The notes beneath the pieces were generated by a model, which ran no database searches, was not told the origin of the DNA, and saw only the letters and a list, made by a program, of their open reading frames with translations. Made by a program: the position numbers and the translations under genes. Below are positions 53,285 through 61,710 of a stretch of 64,000 bases of DNA, piece after piece. The stretch lies in assembly GCF_001039275.2 (NCBI RefSeq), contig NZ_CP030117.1, forward strand, positions 4,372,501 to 4,436,500. Direction: 5' to 3'. Every line of letters begins with the position of its first letter. The stretch's first letter is position 1. The stretch comes from Brevibacillus brevis. GTDB lineage: Bacteria > Bacillota > Bacilli > Brevibacillales > Brevibacillaceae.

Positions 53285-55441
53285 TTGTCTGACATCATAG
53301 CCCCTGAGCTTATTTTTTCATTAGATATTGGAACGCGCAGCGTCGTCGGCCTGATCGTGGAAACGACCGGCGATCAGTACCGCGTATTGGACTGCGCAAT
53401 TCGAGAGCACGATGAACGCTCCATGCTCGATGGGCAAATTCACGATATTGTCGCCGTAGCTAAGGTGATTCAACAAATAAAAGAGGAGCTGGAAGGAAAA
53501 TACGGCAAACTTCATCAGGTAGCGGTCGCTGCTGCTGGTCGGTCATTGCGCACCCGCCGCGTTCGTGTGGACATGCCGTTAGCCAGACATGCCTTCATCT
53601 CGCGTGATGATGTTGTCGCTTTGGAGTTTTCCGCTGTACAGGAGGCCCAAGCCGCATTAGCCCAAGAACTAAAGGATCAAGACGTCACCCGCTATTATTG
53701 CGTCGGTTACAGCGTCGTCAACTACCATCTGGATGGAGAGTTGATCGGGAGTCTGATTGACCAGCGGGGTGACATAGCAAGCGCAGATGTGATCGCAACT
53801 TTCCTTCCACGCGTGGTTGTCGACTCGCTGATCGCTGCTCTGAAACGATGCGATCTAGAAATGCAGGCATTGACACTTGAGCCTATTGCGGCGATTAATG
53901 TCCTGATTCCTGTGACTATGCGCCGACTGAATATTGCATTGGTGGACATTGGGGCAGGTACTTCTGATGTAGCGCTGACTGAGGAAGGGGCCATTACTGC
54001 CTACGGCATGGTGCCTGTTGCAGGAGATGAAATCACGGATGCGCTCATGAACGCCTTTCTCATGGATTTTCCGATGGCAGAAGAAGTGAAGCGTGTCTTA
54101 TCCACCGAGGAGTCCGTCACCTTCACCGACATTCTCGGCATGGAGCATACGATGAGCGCGGCCGAGGTAACAAGTGCGATTGAAGCAGACATCCAGCAGC
54201 TCGCAGATAAAATTGCCTTCAAAATATTGGAGCTCAACGGAAAAGCTCCGCAAGCGGTCATGTTGATCGGCGGCGGTAGCCTCACCCCTGGGCTTACTGG
54301 AAAAGTCGCTCAGGTCTTGAATATTCCTGCCGCCCGTGTTGCTGTCAGAGGTGGCGATGCGATCAAACAGTACGTCGGAGAAAATCCTGCGCTCAGTGGG
54401 CCTGAGTTCGTAACGCCAGTCGGTATTGCTGTTGCTGCGCGCCGTCATCCGTTGCGCTATGTAACCGTTACAGTCAATGACTCTCCTGTACGCATTTTCG
54501 ATTTGCGAAAAATGACGTTGGGTGATGCGCTCATTGCATCTGGACTGGATATCCGCCGTCTGTATGGTCGCCCCGGAATGGCAATGACCGTTACCGTAAA
54601 CGGACGTATGAAAATGATTCCGGGTGGTCATGGTACGGCGCCGGTAATTGAGCGCAACAAAGAGAGCGTCAGTCTCGACACGCCAATCAATGACGGGGAC
54701 CAAATCACCGTAGTAGCAGGTACAAATGGCGAGGATGCGCGTGTGTTTGCCAAAGATTTATTCGCTGAGCTGGACACGCTTGAAGTGATCTGCAATGACC
54801 GTCCCTACTCACTCGGTCCAATCGTACATGTTAACGGAGTGGTTGCTACTCTCGATACTTTAATTACTGATCGTGCCGAGGTGGACATCCGTCTCCCCCG
54901 CACAGTATATGAGGTATTAGAGCTCGCCGAACTAAAAGCATCAGTGGAGTCAGGCTTGCATTTTTCTGTGAATGGACAAGATTACACGATTCCGTCCCAT
55001 ATCGAGGTGATTGAGCTGAACGGAAGGCAAGCTGCCTTGACAGATGTCGTCCGGCAAGGCGATGTCCTCGTATACCGGCAAGATGAAGTCCCCGCCCCTT
55101 CCATTCAGGATGTCATCCCCTTGGAAGAATGGGTACAGGAGACAATGACCGTCCACTTCAATGGTGAACGAGTCGTATTGCCTGTCGCACAGGTAACGAT
55201 TACGGTAGACGGAAAGGCGGCGAATGCCTCCGATCCCGTGAGCGAAGGTGCCAACATCACGGTAAAATCCTCACCTGCGTCTTCACCAGTGTTTAGCGAC
55301 GTCTTCCGTTTTGTCGATGTGTCCTTGGAAAAGCCCGACCGTGAGAGCATCTCCGGATTCGTCATGCTTGTCAACGGAGAGCAAGCCAACTTCCAGACAG
55401 AATTGAAAAGTGGAGACAAGTTGGAGCTATTCTGGGAATAG
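53285..55441 (+). CDS. Extended FtsA-like actin-fold protein with C-terminal beta-grasp-like repeats
   Basis: 718 residues from a TTG seven bases after AAGGAGTGA. Residues 8-400 are an FtsA/PilM-type actin fold: phosphate-1 FSLDIGTRSVVGL, an SHS2-like insert (VAVAAAGRSLRTRRVRVDM), phosphate-2 LVDIGAGTSDVALTEEG and adenosine motif LIGGGSLTPGL. FtsA is usually about 420 residues; here another 310 follow, with several SLBB/ubiquitin-like beta-grasp modules (ITVTVNDSPVRIFDLRK; VDIRLPRTVYEVLE; MLVNGEQANFQTELKSGDKLELFW). It is not in a dcw cluster and lacks an obvious amphipathic membrane-targeting tail, so it is probably a paralogue of FtsA with another role. Monocistronic. Confidence 0.82.
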   Translation: MSDIIAPELIFSLDIGTRSVVGLIVETTGDQYRVLDCAIREHDERSMLDGQIHDIVAVAKVIQQIKEELEGKYGKLHQVAVAAAGRSLRTRRVRVDMPLARHAFISRDDVVALEFSAVQEAQAALAQELKDQDVTRYYCVGYSVVNYHLDGELIGSLIDQRGDIASADVIATFLPRVVVDSLIAALKRCDLEMQALTLEPIAAINVLIPVTMRRLNIALVDIGAGTSDVALTEEGAITAYGMVPVAGDEITDALMNAFLMDFPMAEEVKRVLSTEESVTFTDILGMEHTMSAAEVTSAIEADIQQLADKIAFKILELNGKAPQAVMLIGGGSLTPGLTGKVAQVLNIPAARVAVRGGDAIKQYVGENPALSGPEFVTPVGIAVAARRHPLRYVTVTVNDSPVRIFDLRKMTLGDALIASGLDIRRLYGRPGMAMTVTVNGRMKMIPGGHGTAPVIERNKESVSLDTPINDGDQITVVAGTNGEDARVFAKDLFAELDTLEVICNDRPYSLGPIVHVNGVVATLDTLITDRAEVDIRLPRTVYEVLELAELKASVESGLHFSVNGQDYTIPSHIEVIELNGRQAALTDVVRQGDVLVYRQDEVPAPSIQDVIPLEEWVQETMTVHFNGERVVLPVAQVTITVDGKAANASDPVSEGANITVKSSPASSPVFSDVFRFVDVSLEKPDRESISGFVMLVNGEQANFQTELKSGDKLELFWE

Positions 55442-55468
55442 TTTCTCCAGCGCTCTTTTTCTCCATGC

Positions 55469-55511
55469 AAAAAGCCGGATTCACCTCGCTTATAAGGTGT
55501 TCCGGCTTTTT
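55469..55511. terminator. Bidirectional terminator
   Basis: AAAAAGCCGGA and TCCGGCTTTTT with inner CACCT/AGGTG. Confidence 0.92.
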
Positions 55512-55513
55512 GA

Positions 55514-55840
55514 TTACACGTTGAGCGCCTGACCAATCGCGTCCTTTGTAATTTTCCAGTGAGACGTGTGCCATTTTACTTCGCCGTCTTCCAGCAAAAA
55601 GATTTGCGGGGATTCGTGCTTGATGGAAAAACGATCCGCTACGGCGTTGGAGACAGGGCGATCCTCCCGTACCAGAATGACCGCAGATTCCACTTGATTG
55701 TCCTGCAAATACGCCTGAAACTCTTCATAAGCGGACGTACTGATTGGGCAGATCGTGCTATGCTTAAACAAAAGCCTTTTCCCATTTTTCGCTACGAACT
55801 CATCCAGTTCTTCTATGGAGTGAAGTTGTTTTTGTGACAT
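55514..55840 (-). CDS. ytxJ: Monothiol bacilliredoxin YtxJ (BrxC)
   Basis: 108-residue thioredoxin-fold protein with the single active-site cysteine C31 in KHSTICPISTSA, the TCPIS motif of YtxJ. It de-bacillithiolates proteins in bacillithiol-using Firmicutes. Conserved ESPQIFLLEDGEVKWHTSH follows. In B. subtilis ytxJ lies beside aroA-ccpA, as here. Confidence 0.92.
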   Translation of the reverse strand: MSQKQLHSIEELDEFVAKNGKRLLFKHSTICPISTSAYEEFQAYLQDNQVESAVILVREDRPVSNAVADRFSIKHESPQIFLLEDGEVKWHTSHWKITKDAIGQALNV

Positions 55841-55924
55841 CGTTCATCTCTCCTTATCTTATGTGCCTATCAGTATACATAAGTCCAAGCGGCAAAGTCT
55901 ACATTTGCGGTGCAGGGGAGCAAT

Positions 55925-55959
55925 GAAAAAAGAGATACCTTTCTTCTAGGCATCTCTTT
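55925..55959 (-). terminator. Terminator of the zinc-finger gene
   Basis: AAAGAGAT and ATCTCTTT around 15 bases; minus strand ends in TTTTTTC. Confidence 0.75.
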
Positions 55960-55963
55960 ATCC

Positions 55964-56362
55964 TTACACCATAATTTTTGTTAGACGCTCGCGTAGCTCC
56001 AGCATCCATTTTTCATCGCCAAGGGACTGCGCCAACAAAAACAGATCCAATAGCTCGTTGACTTTTTCACCAAGTAGTTCTCTTACGGTCGAATTCACCT
56101 TCTCATTAGCAATCAATACCAATAAGTTGGATAACTCTGACATCTCTTCGAATTCGATTGCCTGGCGCTGCGGATGTTGGCCCAGTTCCTCCATGAGTGA
56201 CTTCAAATCATTCTTAATCACATCTACCACTTGGGAATGGTCACAGTCTTCGTCCACGCATACGTGTACAGGTACATTCATGATTTTAACCCGTTTTCGG
56301 TACACGACGTTGCGCAGCTCGATCTCCATTTCGTTCCCGCAGCGGTTGCATCTCTTTTGCAC
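55964..56362 (-). CDS. YgiT-type zinc-finger protein, unknown role
   Basis: 132 residues from the GTG at 56362 (eight bases after GTAGGGG; a GTG nine bases upstream is less well spaced). N-terminal zinc knuckle C-x-x-C (CNRCG) and C-x4-C (CVDEDC) in the arrangement of MqsA/YgiT and YokU proteins, then a helical C-terminus (SLMEELG... LLDLFLLAQSLGDEKW). No toxin partner is adjacent, so an antitoxin role is not supported. Confidence 0.78.
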   Translation of the reverse strand: MQKRCNRCGNEMEIELRNVVYRKRVKIMNVPVHVCVDEDCDHSQVVDVIKNDLKSLMEELGQHPQRQAIEFEEMSELSNLLVLIANEKVNSTVRELLGEKVNELLDLFLLAQSLGDEKWMLELRERLTKIMV

Positions 56363-56519
56363 GGTGTTCACCCCTACCTATCTACTTATGTATGTCTCTC
56401 ATACTATTCGAGAAGCCTCCTTTCAATCCTGCTAAAGAGCAGGTGGTACTTGGTGGATATAGAGTCAGATATAGACTAAGAAGGACGCGGTCTATTTGGT
56501 TTGAGTCAACATAGTGGAG

Positions 56520-56730
56520 GAGAAGAAAAAGCACAGTTCTCTTCGACTCTGACACGCCAGCATGGGAGATTCACTGGCCGTCTCCACTAAAAAAAGGGGA
56601 CCGTCGAGCCAAAGCCACCCTACGGGCGGATGTATCTCAGGGAAGAAGTGTTCGACTACCAGGTCCCCTTTTTGAAGTTCCGACTGGGTAGGCGTTGTCA
56701 AGGTCTGCGAGCCCTGTGCTTTTTCTTCTC
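56520..56730. ncRNA. Strongly structured RNA candidate (6S-like rod) or MITE
   Basis: GAGAAGAAAAAGCACAG (56520-56536) is the exact reverse complement of 56714-56730. Inside, AAAAAGGGGACC (56591-56602) is the exact complement of 56662-56673, and between the two lies GACACGCC/GGCGTTGTC with one bulge plus a side hairpin GGAGA/TCTCC; the apex has CGTCGA/TCGAC-type pairing. The 211 bases fold as a long rod with an asymmetric bulge, the size and shape of 6S RNA. The strand is unclear; the minus strand has the better T run after the inner stem. No convincing protein is coded. The flanks 56363-56519 and 56731-56775 hold nothing I recognise. A non-autonomous transposon with 17-bp terminal repeats is the alternative. 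Confidence 0.55.
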
Positions 56731-56775
56731 ACGAGTTGTGGGCGTTCATCGGTACCTTCCAAAACTTGAAAGAAC

Positions 56776-56815
56776 GCAAAAAAGACGATGCTTGCAAGAA
56801 ACATCGTCTTTTCTT
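56776..56815 (-). terminator. Terminator of the zinc-ribbon gene
   Basis: AAAAAGACGATG and CATCGTCTTTTC around 10 bases. Confidence 0.85.
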
Positions 56816-56833
56816 TGCCATCAAACTTCAATC

Positions 56834-57067
56834 TTACGCGTAGATAGCGTTTACTTTTTCACAATGCGGACAAACGGCGACTTTCCCCGCTTTTCCGTCT
56901 TCGTCTTCTACACGGTAGCCGGTAATTTGCTCGGAGAAACAAAAGAGACATTCTGTATTGAAGTCCATGTCGTATTGCGCTTTCCACACAATGGATTTAA
57001 AGTCTTCTCCAACATTAATCGTAATTTGTACCAGATCATGCTGCATGCTAGATAATGATCTTTGCAT
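56834..57067 (-). CDS. Small zinc-ribbon protein
   Basis: 77 residues with two CxxC pairs, CLFC near 41-44 and CPHC near 66-69, a zinc ribbon, and a hydrophilic N-terminus. ATG at 57067 or a GTG just before it; AAAGG is about ten bases upstream of the ATG. Family and function unknown. Confidence 0.75.
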   Translation of the reverse strand: MQRSLSSMQHDLVQITINVGEDFKSIVWKAQYDMDFNTECLFCFSEQITGYRVEDEDGKAGKVAVCPHCEKVNAIYA

Positions 57068-57293
57068 CACATAAACATCCTTTCATACTTGCAAAGTCTT
57101 TTGGTATCCTCTAGCTTTTCCTGCTTTTCAGAATAATAAACATCGAGAACTGCAAGAGTATGAAAAATGAGAGATTCCCCAAACAATTTTCTCAAAAATG
57201 GGCGGATGCCCGGTTCGGTCCTATGCGATCACCCATATGTTGTAGATGTAAGCACAAGAGGCTTAACACACATATGAGGAGGATGTTTATTCG

Positions 57294-57386
57294 ATGAGCG
57301 GCATCTTTAATGGAGAATTCGACGGCTTCACTCTGGTTTTGATTCTTTTCATCCTGCTGGTTATTATCGGGTGCAGCTGCGACTAA
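57294..57386 (+). CDS. YjcZ-family sporulation micro-protein
   Basis: 30 residues, MSGIFNGEFDGFTLVLILFI followed by LLVIIGCSCD: a short Gly/Phe head and one hydrophobic helix ending in Cys-Ser-Cys, the pattern of the YjcZ/CotJ-like micro-proteins made in sporulating Bacillales. GAGGAGG is nine bases before the ATG. Too short for usual gene finders. Confidence 0.72.
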   Translation: MSGIFNGEFDGFTLVLILFILLVIIGCSCD

Positions 57387-57559
57387 TCTTTCTTCCCCGA
57401 AGATATAGCCATATTTAGCAGGTCGTTGCATATACATGAAGTACCGAATCCTTCAAGCGCGTTTCCTCCGCAAGCTACCCTCGTCAGTGGGTAGCTTTTT
57501 TCTGTTTGAGTTGTGTACAATGGATAAGAATGATATGGAAAGCGAGGGATCCCCTTCCT

Positions 57560-58672
57560 ATGAAAGATTCACGAATTGAAAAACTGGCTGACGTCCTCGT
57601 CAATTATTCGGTGACTGTCAAGCCTGGTGAAAACGTTTTAATTTACTCCATTGGCAACGTTACCGATCTGACAAAAGCCGTCATTGCCAAGGTATACGAA
57701 GCTGGGGGAAATCCGTTTGTCCAACTGATCGACCAATCCGTTCAGCGCGAACTCTTGATGGGTGCCAACGAAACACAATTGGGTATCATGCGTGAAGCAG
57801 ATGTGGCTTTCATGAAGCAAATGGATTGCTACATTGGCATCCGCGGTGGCGATAACATTAGTGAGCTCTCTGATGTGCCTGGAGATAAAATGCAGCTACA
57901 CTCCAAGCTGCTAGCCCGTCCTGTACTGGACATTCGCGTACCACATACCAAATGGGTCGTGCTTCGCTATCCAAATGCATCCATGGCTCAGTTGGCTAAT
58001 ATGAGCACCGCTGCTTTCGAAGATTTCTATTTCAAAGTGTGCACGCTTGATTACGGCAAAATGGATAAAGCCATGGACAGCTTGGTCGAGCTGATGGAGA
58101 AAACCGACAAGGTACGTATCGTAGGGCCAGGCACCGATCTGACCTTCTCCATCAAAGATATTCCGGCAATCAAATGTGCAGGTGAAGCCAACATCCCTGA
58201 CGGAGAAGTATTCACTGCTCCTGTCCGTGATTCCGTCAACGGTACGATCGCGTACAACACGCCATCTCCTTACCAAGGCTTTACCTACGACAATATCAAG
58301 CTGACCTTCAAGGATGGCAAAATCATCGAAGCAACTGCAAACGATACAGAGAAGATTAATGAAATCTTTGATACCGATGAAGGTGCTCGTTTCGTTGGGG
58401 AATTCGCGATTGGCGTGAATCCGTACATCCAAAACCCAATGAAAGACATCCTCTTCGACGAAAAAATCGATGGAAGCTTCCACTTTACACCAGGACAGGC
58501 ATACGATGAAGCGTTTAACGGAAACAAATCCTCCGTGCACTGGGACTTGGTTATGATTCAACGCCCTGAGTGGGGCGGTGGAGAAATTTGGTTTGACGAT
58601 CGCCTGATCCGTAAAGACGGACGTTTCGTTGTTCCTGAGCTCGAATGCCTCAATCCAGAAAATCTTAAATAA
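57560..58672 (+). CDS. M29-family metallo-aminopeptidase (AmpS/AmpT type)
   Basis: 370 residues from the ATG at 57560. The dinuclear metal site of M29 is recognisable: GEANIPDGEVFTAPVRDSVNG (Glu), ARFVGEFAIGVNP (Glu), GSFHFTPGQAY (His and Tyr), SSVHWDLVM (His and Asp). Cytosolic broad-specificity aminopeptidase. An upstream frame to 57506 has no ribosome site. A terminator follows. Confidence 0.92.
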   Translation: MKDSRIEKLADVLVNYSVTVKPGENVLIYSIGNVTDLTKAVIAKVYEAGGNPFVQLIDQSVQRELLMGANETQLGIMREADVAFMKQMDCYIGIRGGDNISELSDVPGDKMQLHSKLLARPVLDIRVPHTKWVVLRYPNASMAQLANMSTAAFEDFYFKVCTLDYGKMDKAMDSLVELMEKTDKVRIVGPGTDLTFSIKDIPAIKCAGEANIPDGEVFTAPVRDSVNGTIAYNTPSPYQGFTYDNIKLTFKDGKIIEATANDTEKINEIFDTDEGARFVGEFAIGVNPYIQNPMKDILFDEKIDGSFHFTPGQAYDEAFNGNKSSVHWDLVMIQRPEWGGGEIWFDDRLIRKDGRFVVPELECLNPENLK

Positions 58673-58677
58673 ATGAA

Positions 58678-58720
58678 AAAAACGAAGGGCTCATTGTTCA
58701 CAAGACATGAGCCCTTCGCT
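58678..58720. terminator. Bidirectional terminator
   Basis: CGAAGGGCTCAT and ATGAGCCCTTCG, perfect 12-bp stem with A run before and CTTT after. Confidence 0.9.
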
Positions 58721-58728
58721 TTATGTGG

Positions 58729-59262
58729 TTAAACGGAATAAGCTGGTTGTTTCAACAAGGAAGTCATTTTTTGTTCCATAAAGGAAATCGTTGACTCCAG
58801 ATGATGAATGGTATACTCCCAGCAAAAACGTTGATATTCGTCAAAATTCACTTCCAGCTTTTTATAAGAGGCCTTACTTTGTTGGAGCAATTGACGTTGC
58901 GTATCCAAACAGCCCTCTAGTAAATCCTTTTGCTCGTCGAACGTGCGGCTCTTGCCGAAGAAAATCTTAACCAGCATGTCTGAACGCAATACTGGCGGCA
59001 AGATAGGCGTCTGTATTTCTTGACGGAAAGATTGTTTTCCGGCTTCTGTAATACGGTACAAAATCTTGTTCGGCTTGCCAGACTGAATGATTTCTTGCTT
59101 CGTTACGAAGCCTTCTTCCTCCAGTTTGCGCAATGCTGGATAAATAGCACCAAAGCTAGCGTCATAAAAGAATCCAATACTGTTTGTAAACGCTTGCTTA
59201 ATATCGTAGCCACTCATTTCCCCATAGCTCAAGAAACCCAGTATGATCGTTTTTACATCCAT
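58729..59262 (-). CDS. PadR-family regulator with C-terminal dimerisation helix
   Basis: 177 residues. N-terminal PadR winged helix (ILGFLSYGEMSGYDIKQAF; FGAIYPALRKLEEEGFV) and a long C-terminal helical domain (PadR-s2 type, Vir_act_alpha_C). Such regulators usually repress a neighbouring transporter or detoxification gene; here no candidate is adjacent except the split protease. The 246-bp gap to 59508 is AT-rich; I see only a CATACACT element (59422-59429) in it. Confidence 0.9.
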   Translation of the reverse strand: MDVKTIILGFLSYGEMSGYDIKQAFTNSIGFFYDASFGAIYPALRKLEEEGFVTKQEIIQSGKPNKILYRITEAGKQSFRQEIQTPILPPVLRSDMLVKIFFGKSRTFDEQKDLLEGCLDTQRQLLQQSKASYKKLEVNFDEYQRFCWEYTIHHLESTISFMEQKMTSLLKQPAYSV

Positions 59263-59508
59263 CTCGTTGCATCCTCCGTTACCGTTCTTTTTCTCTCTCT
59301 AGCGGCTAGGACTTAGCCTTTATGTTCAAAATATTCTTTAACTACATGTTATTATAAATGCATTCAAATAATTATACCAATGCTATTTCTTTATTATATC
59401 AATCAAAATTAATGATATATCCATACACTCGACTAGAAATTGGGCGTCCCTTCCCTCTCCACTCCCCATAAGATGATACATACCTATCTGCTGTAGGGGG
59501 AGAGATCG

Positions 59509-59973
59509 GTGAAAAGTAAAAAATGGTCCCAATATACGCGGGTAAAGTACCCTGTGAGCAGCAGCAGTCTGCACCCATTCAATTTCTTCGTTCCCATTGT
59601 CGAGCGCGTTCAAGAGGGAGTAGTCTCCATCGTAACCGAGGATACTCCCCATTCCAAAGACGTGGATTCGTTAATTCGCAGCCTCATTGATCATGAAGAT
59701 AATTCTCCACCCATGGAACGAAGCTTTGGCTCCGGATTTCTTTTTCATCCGAAAGGGTATATCTTGACGAGCGAGCATGTCATCGGCAAATCCAAGAACA
59801 TTTTCGTGAAGCTATATAACGGTAGAGTGTTTGAAGCCAAGCGCATTATAGCTGATCGAGTCCGGGATTACGCCGTCATCAAAATTGATGCAGACTGCAA
59901 GCTATATCCGCTGCCACTAGGCAACTCCTCTCATACAAAAGTAGGAGAATGGGTCATTAGCGTCGGTTCTCCA
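59509..59973 (+). pseudogene. 5' part of a split HtrA-like serine protease (His and Asp of the triad)
   Basis: Codons 1-155 of a trypsin-like S1C protease, starting at a GTG six bases after GGGGGAGAG. It holds His90 (ILTSEHVIGKSK) and Asp120 (RDYAVIKI) and stops making sense after GEWVISVGSP at the left copy of the repeat GGTTCTCCAC. Reading on, the frame enters the insert antisense to the YheC/YheD gene and ends at 60237, giving an inactive 242-residue hybrid. The Ser-bearing remainder is at 63209-63466. Joining at the repeat gives a 240-residue protein without signal peptide, membrane helix or PDZ domain. It is called pseudogene only for its present state; it may be reversibly interrupted. 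Confidence 0.88.
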
Positions 59974-59974
59974 C
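59965..59974 (+). repeat. attL core
   Basis: GGTTCTCCAC; differs from the right copy by one base just outside the predicted TC crossover. The host half lies to its left, the attP half (CCACCTGT) to its right. Confidence 0.75.
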
Positions 59975-60001
59975 CTGTGTTCAAAGAGACAAAAAACGAG
60001 C

Positions 60002-61075
60002 CTAGTTCCGGGCCAAATACAGCGCAAATTGAACGGGACGAGCTATCGCCTTCTTGTATAGCGCTATGTCACCCATTTGGCGAAATACCTCTCTCCCCGG
60101 CTTGGGGTTCACCTCGATTAACCACGCACGTCCGTCCACATCCACCCCAATGTCCAGTCCGAATTCCATCATGCGGCCGAAATAGTCCTCTAGCGTGTTT
60201 GCTACATCGAGCGCAAGCCGATAACATTCCTGTTTGATCAGCTCTCCCCGCTCCCCTCCAAATCGTCTGGACATAAACCATTCAAAGGGAATCGCTTTGC
60301 CTCCCCCATGCAAATTGGAAGTAGCACTGCCGTTCTCTCCCATACGTACTGCGCAGCCTGTCACTGCCCACTCCCCATGCTCGTCTTTTTGAATCAATAG
60401 CCGTACATCGACGACATGTTTGCGTAGCAGTCCCAGGTCCAATCCTTGCTGCACCAGGAAATTACCATCGCGAATGCGCTGTTTCTCCACCCACGTTTGA
60501 ACCCATTTTTCCACGCCTTCCACTGTATCAATCCGAGCCGCATGATATTTATGCTTTTTGTCACGTCCAGAGAGGCTATACTTCTTACCGCTGCTCTTCA
60601 CTCTAAGGATACTTCTTCCCCCTGTACCATTGCCTGGCTTAATATAGACGAGCCCATGGCGTGCGAGCATGTTTCGGACCAAGCCTTTTTCGTAAACATG
60701 CGTCTCCGGAATCCAGTGTTTGACTCGTTCATCCGAGGCGAGCAGATTCGTTACTCTCCATTTCTTACTGAACGGACTGTTCGCAAAGAAAAACAGATCG
60801 CTATTTCGCAGCCGGATATACTCCTTTACCCTGCGGCGGTACCGATCGATTACAACTTCTGGCCAAGGGAATGATTTACTCATCCAGCCTCCGTCCGGTT
60901 TGGGGATGAAACCTTTGATCTTTCTGGCAGGAACATTGACGTCCTGATGCGAAAACAGGTAGATTTCTGCGCCTAGCTTTCGCCCTGTTTGAACCAGCCT
61001 TCGCAAATAATCTGGTTCCTCAAAGCGTACACCCTCCCGCCAGGTTAAAATGCCGATTACCCGTTTTGGAAGCAT
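60002..61075 (-). CDS. YheC/YheD-family ATP-grasp protein (cargo of the element)
   Basis: 357 residues starting MLPKRVIGILTWREG with AAGAGGG upstream. Belongs to the YheC/YheD group of endospore-coat-associated ATP-grasp proteins: VYIKPGNGTGGRSILRV (ATP-binding lysine and Gly-rich loop), VQQGLDLGLLRKHVVDVRLLIQKD, and WLIEVNPKPGREVF with the Glu/Asn metal ligands. ATP-grasp enzymes form carboxylate-amine bonds; the substrate of this group is unknown. Only 28 bp separate its stop from the left att core. Confidence 0.88.
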   Translation of the reverse strand: MLPKRVIGILTWREGVRFEEPDYLRRLVQTGRKLGAEIYLFSHQDVNVPARKIKGFIPKPDGGWMSKSFPWPEVVIDRYRRRVKEYIRLRNSDLFFFANSPFSKKWRVTNLLASDERVKHWIPETHVYEKGLVRNMLARHGLVYIKPGNGTGGRSILRVKSSGKKYSLSGRDKKHKYHAARIDTVEGVEKWVQTWVEKQRIRDGNFLVQQGLDLGLLRKHVVDVRLLIQKDEHGEWAVTGCAVRMGENGSATSNLHGGGKAIPFEWFMSRRFGGERGELIKQECYRLALDVANTLEDYFGRMMEFGLDIGVDVDGRAWLIEVNPKPGREVFRQMGDIALYKKAIARPVQFALYLARN

Positions 61076-61277
61076 CGTAACACCCTCTTCGCTTCTTTTC
61101 TTTCGCGATTAGTGTATGTGTGGACACCTTATAGGGAAACATTTGTCCATAAAAACGGGCTTGACTTCTCCGCCATTGACAAAGTGTCATTCCAACTTTT
61201 CGTTACTTACTTTTTTCAAGCTAATCTGTTAGAATAAAGGGCAACAATAAATGCTGCTAGATAGAGGTGACGCCGAT

Positions 61278-61598
61278 ATGAGTCAAGATTTTGCTGGCGA
61301 ACACATGTGTCCAAAATATGAATGTGCAATGAACGTCCTTGGAAAACGCTGGACCGGCCTGATTATTCATGTGTTGCTACGTGGAACTGTACGATTCAAA
61401 GATATCCGCGAAATGGTTCCGCATATGAGCGATAAAATGCTCTCTGAAAGGCTGAAAGAGCTGGAGGAGCTCGAGATTTTGGAGCGCAAAGTGTATCCGG
61501 AGATCCCGGTTCGCATTGAGTACGAATTGACCGAAAAAGGAAAAGATCTGCGTCCTGTCATTGATTCCATTCACGAATGGGGCCAAAAATGGATGTAG
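61278..61598 (+). CDS. HxlR-family winged-helix regulator
   Basis: 106 residues from the ATG nine bases after GAGGTGA. HxlR signature CPKYECAMNVLGKRWTGLIIHVLL and PHMSDKMLSERLKELEELEILER. The N-terminal cysteines C11 and C16 fall where redox-sensing HxlR proteins (HypR, YodB) have theirs. It lies between the ATP-grasp gene and the recombinase and could control either. Own terminator downstream. Confidence 0.9.
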   Translation: MSQDFAGEHMCPKYECAMNVLGKRWTGLIIHVLLRGTVRFKDIREMVPHMSDKMLSERLKELEELEILERKVYPEIPVRIEYELTEKGKDLRPVIDSIHEWGQKWM

Positions 61599-61601
61599 CA
61601 T

Positions 61602-61638
61602 AACCCCACTTGTCCAAGACGGATAAGCGGGGTTTTTT
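61602..61638 (+). terminator. HxlR gene terminator
   Basis: AACCCC-CTT-TCC and GGA-AAG-GGGGTT stem, then TTTT. Confidence 0.85.
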
Positions 61639-61710
61639 ATTTGCGGTCAGGCATAAGCTCCTCCCTTTTGCTGTACACTCTAGCAACCCATGGTGAAGGG
61701 AGGACGGGTG

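Noticed and set aside
55964..56362. MqsA-type antitoxin
   Set aside because: Only the zinc knuckle resembles it; no HTH_3 domain and no toxin gene next to it.
56520..56730. SRP RNA, tmRNA or RNase P RNA
   Set aside because: The GGAAGGAAGCA-type SRP motif, a tag reading frame, and the RNase P core are all missing, and the length is wrong for the last two.
56492..56831. Two 64-69 codon minus-strand frames over the structured region
   Set aside because: They overlap nested inverted repeats, have no good ribosome sites and their products show no domain; the base pairing explains the sequence better.
59422..59429. Sigma-E or sigma-K promoter for the split protease
   Set aside because: CATACACT fits a sigma-E -10, but no matching -35 lies at 13-17 bases and the start codon is 80 bases away; kept only as a note.
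59509..60237. Continuous 242-codon frame taken as one intact protease
   Set aside because: After codon 155 the translation leaves the protease family and runs antisense to the YheC/YheD gene; the catalytic Ser is absent. The true continuation lies at 63209.
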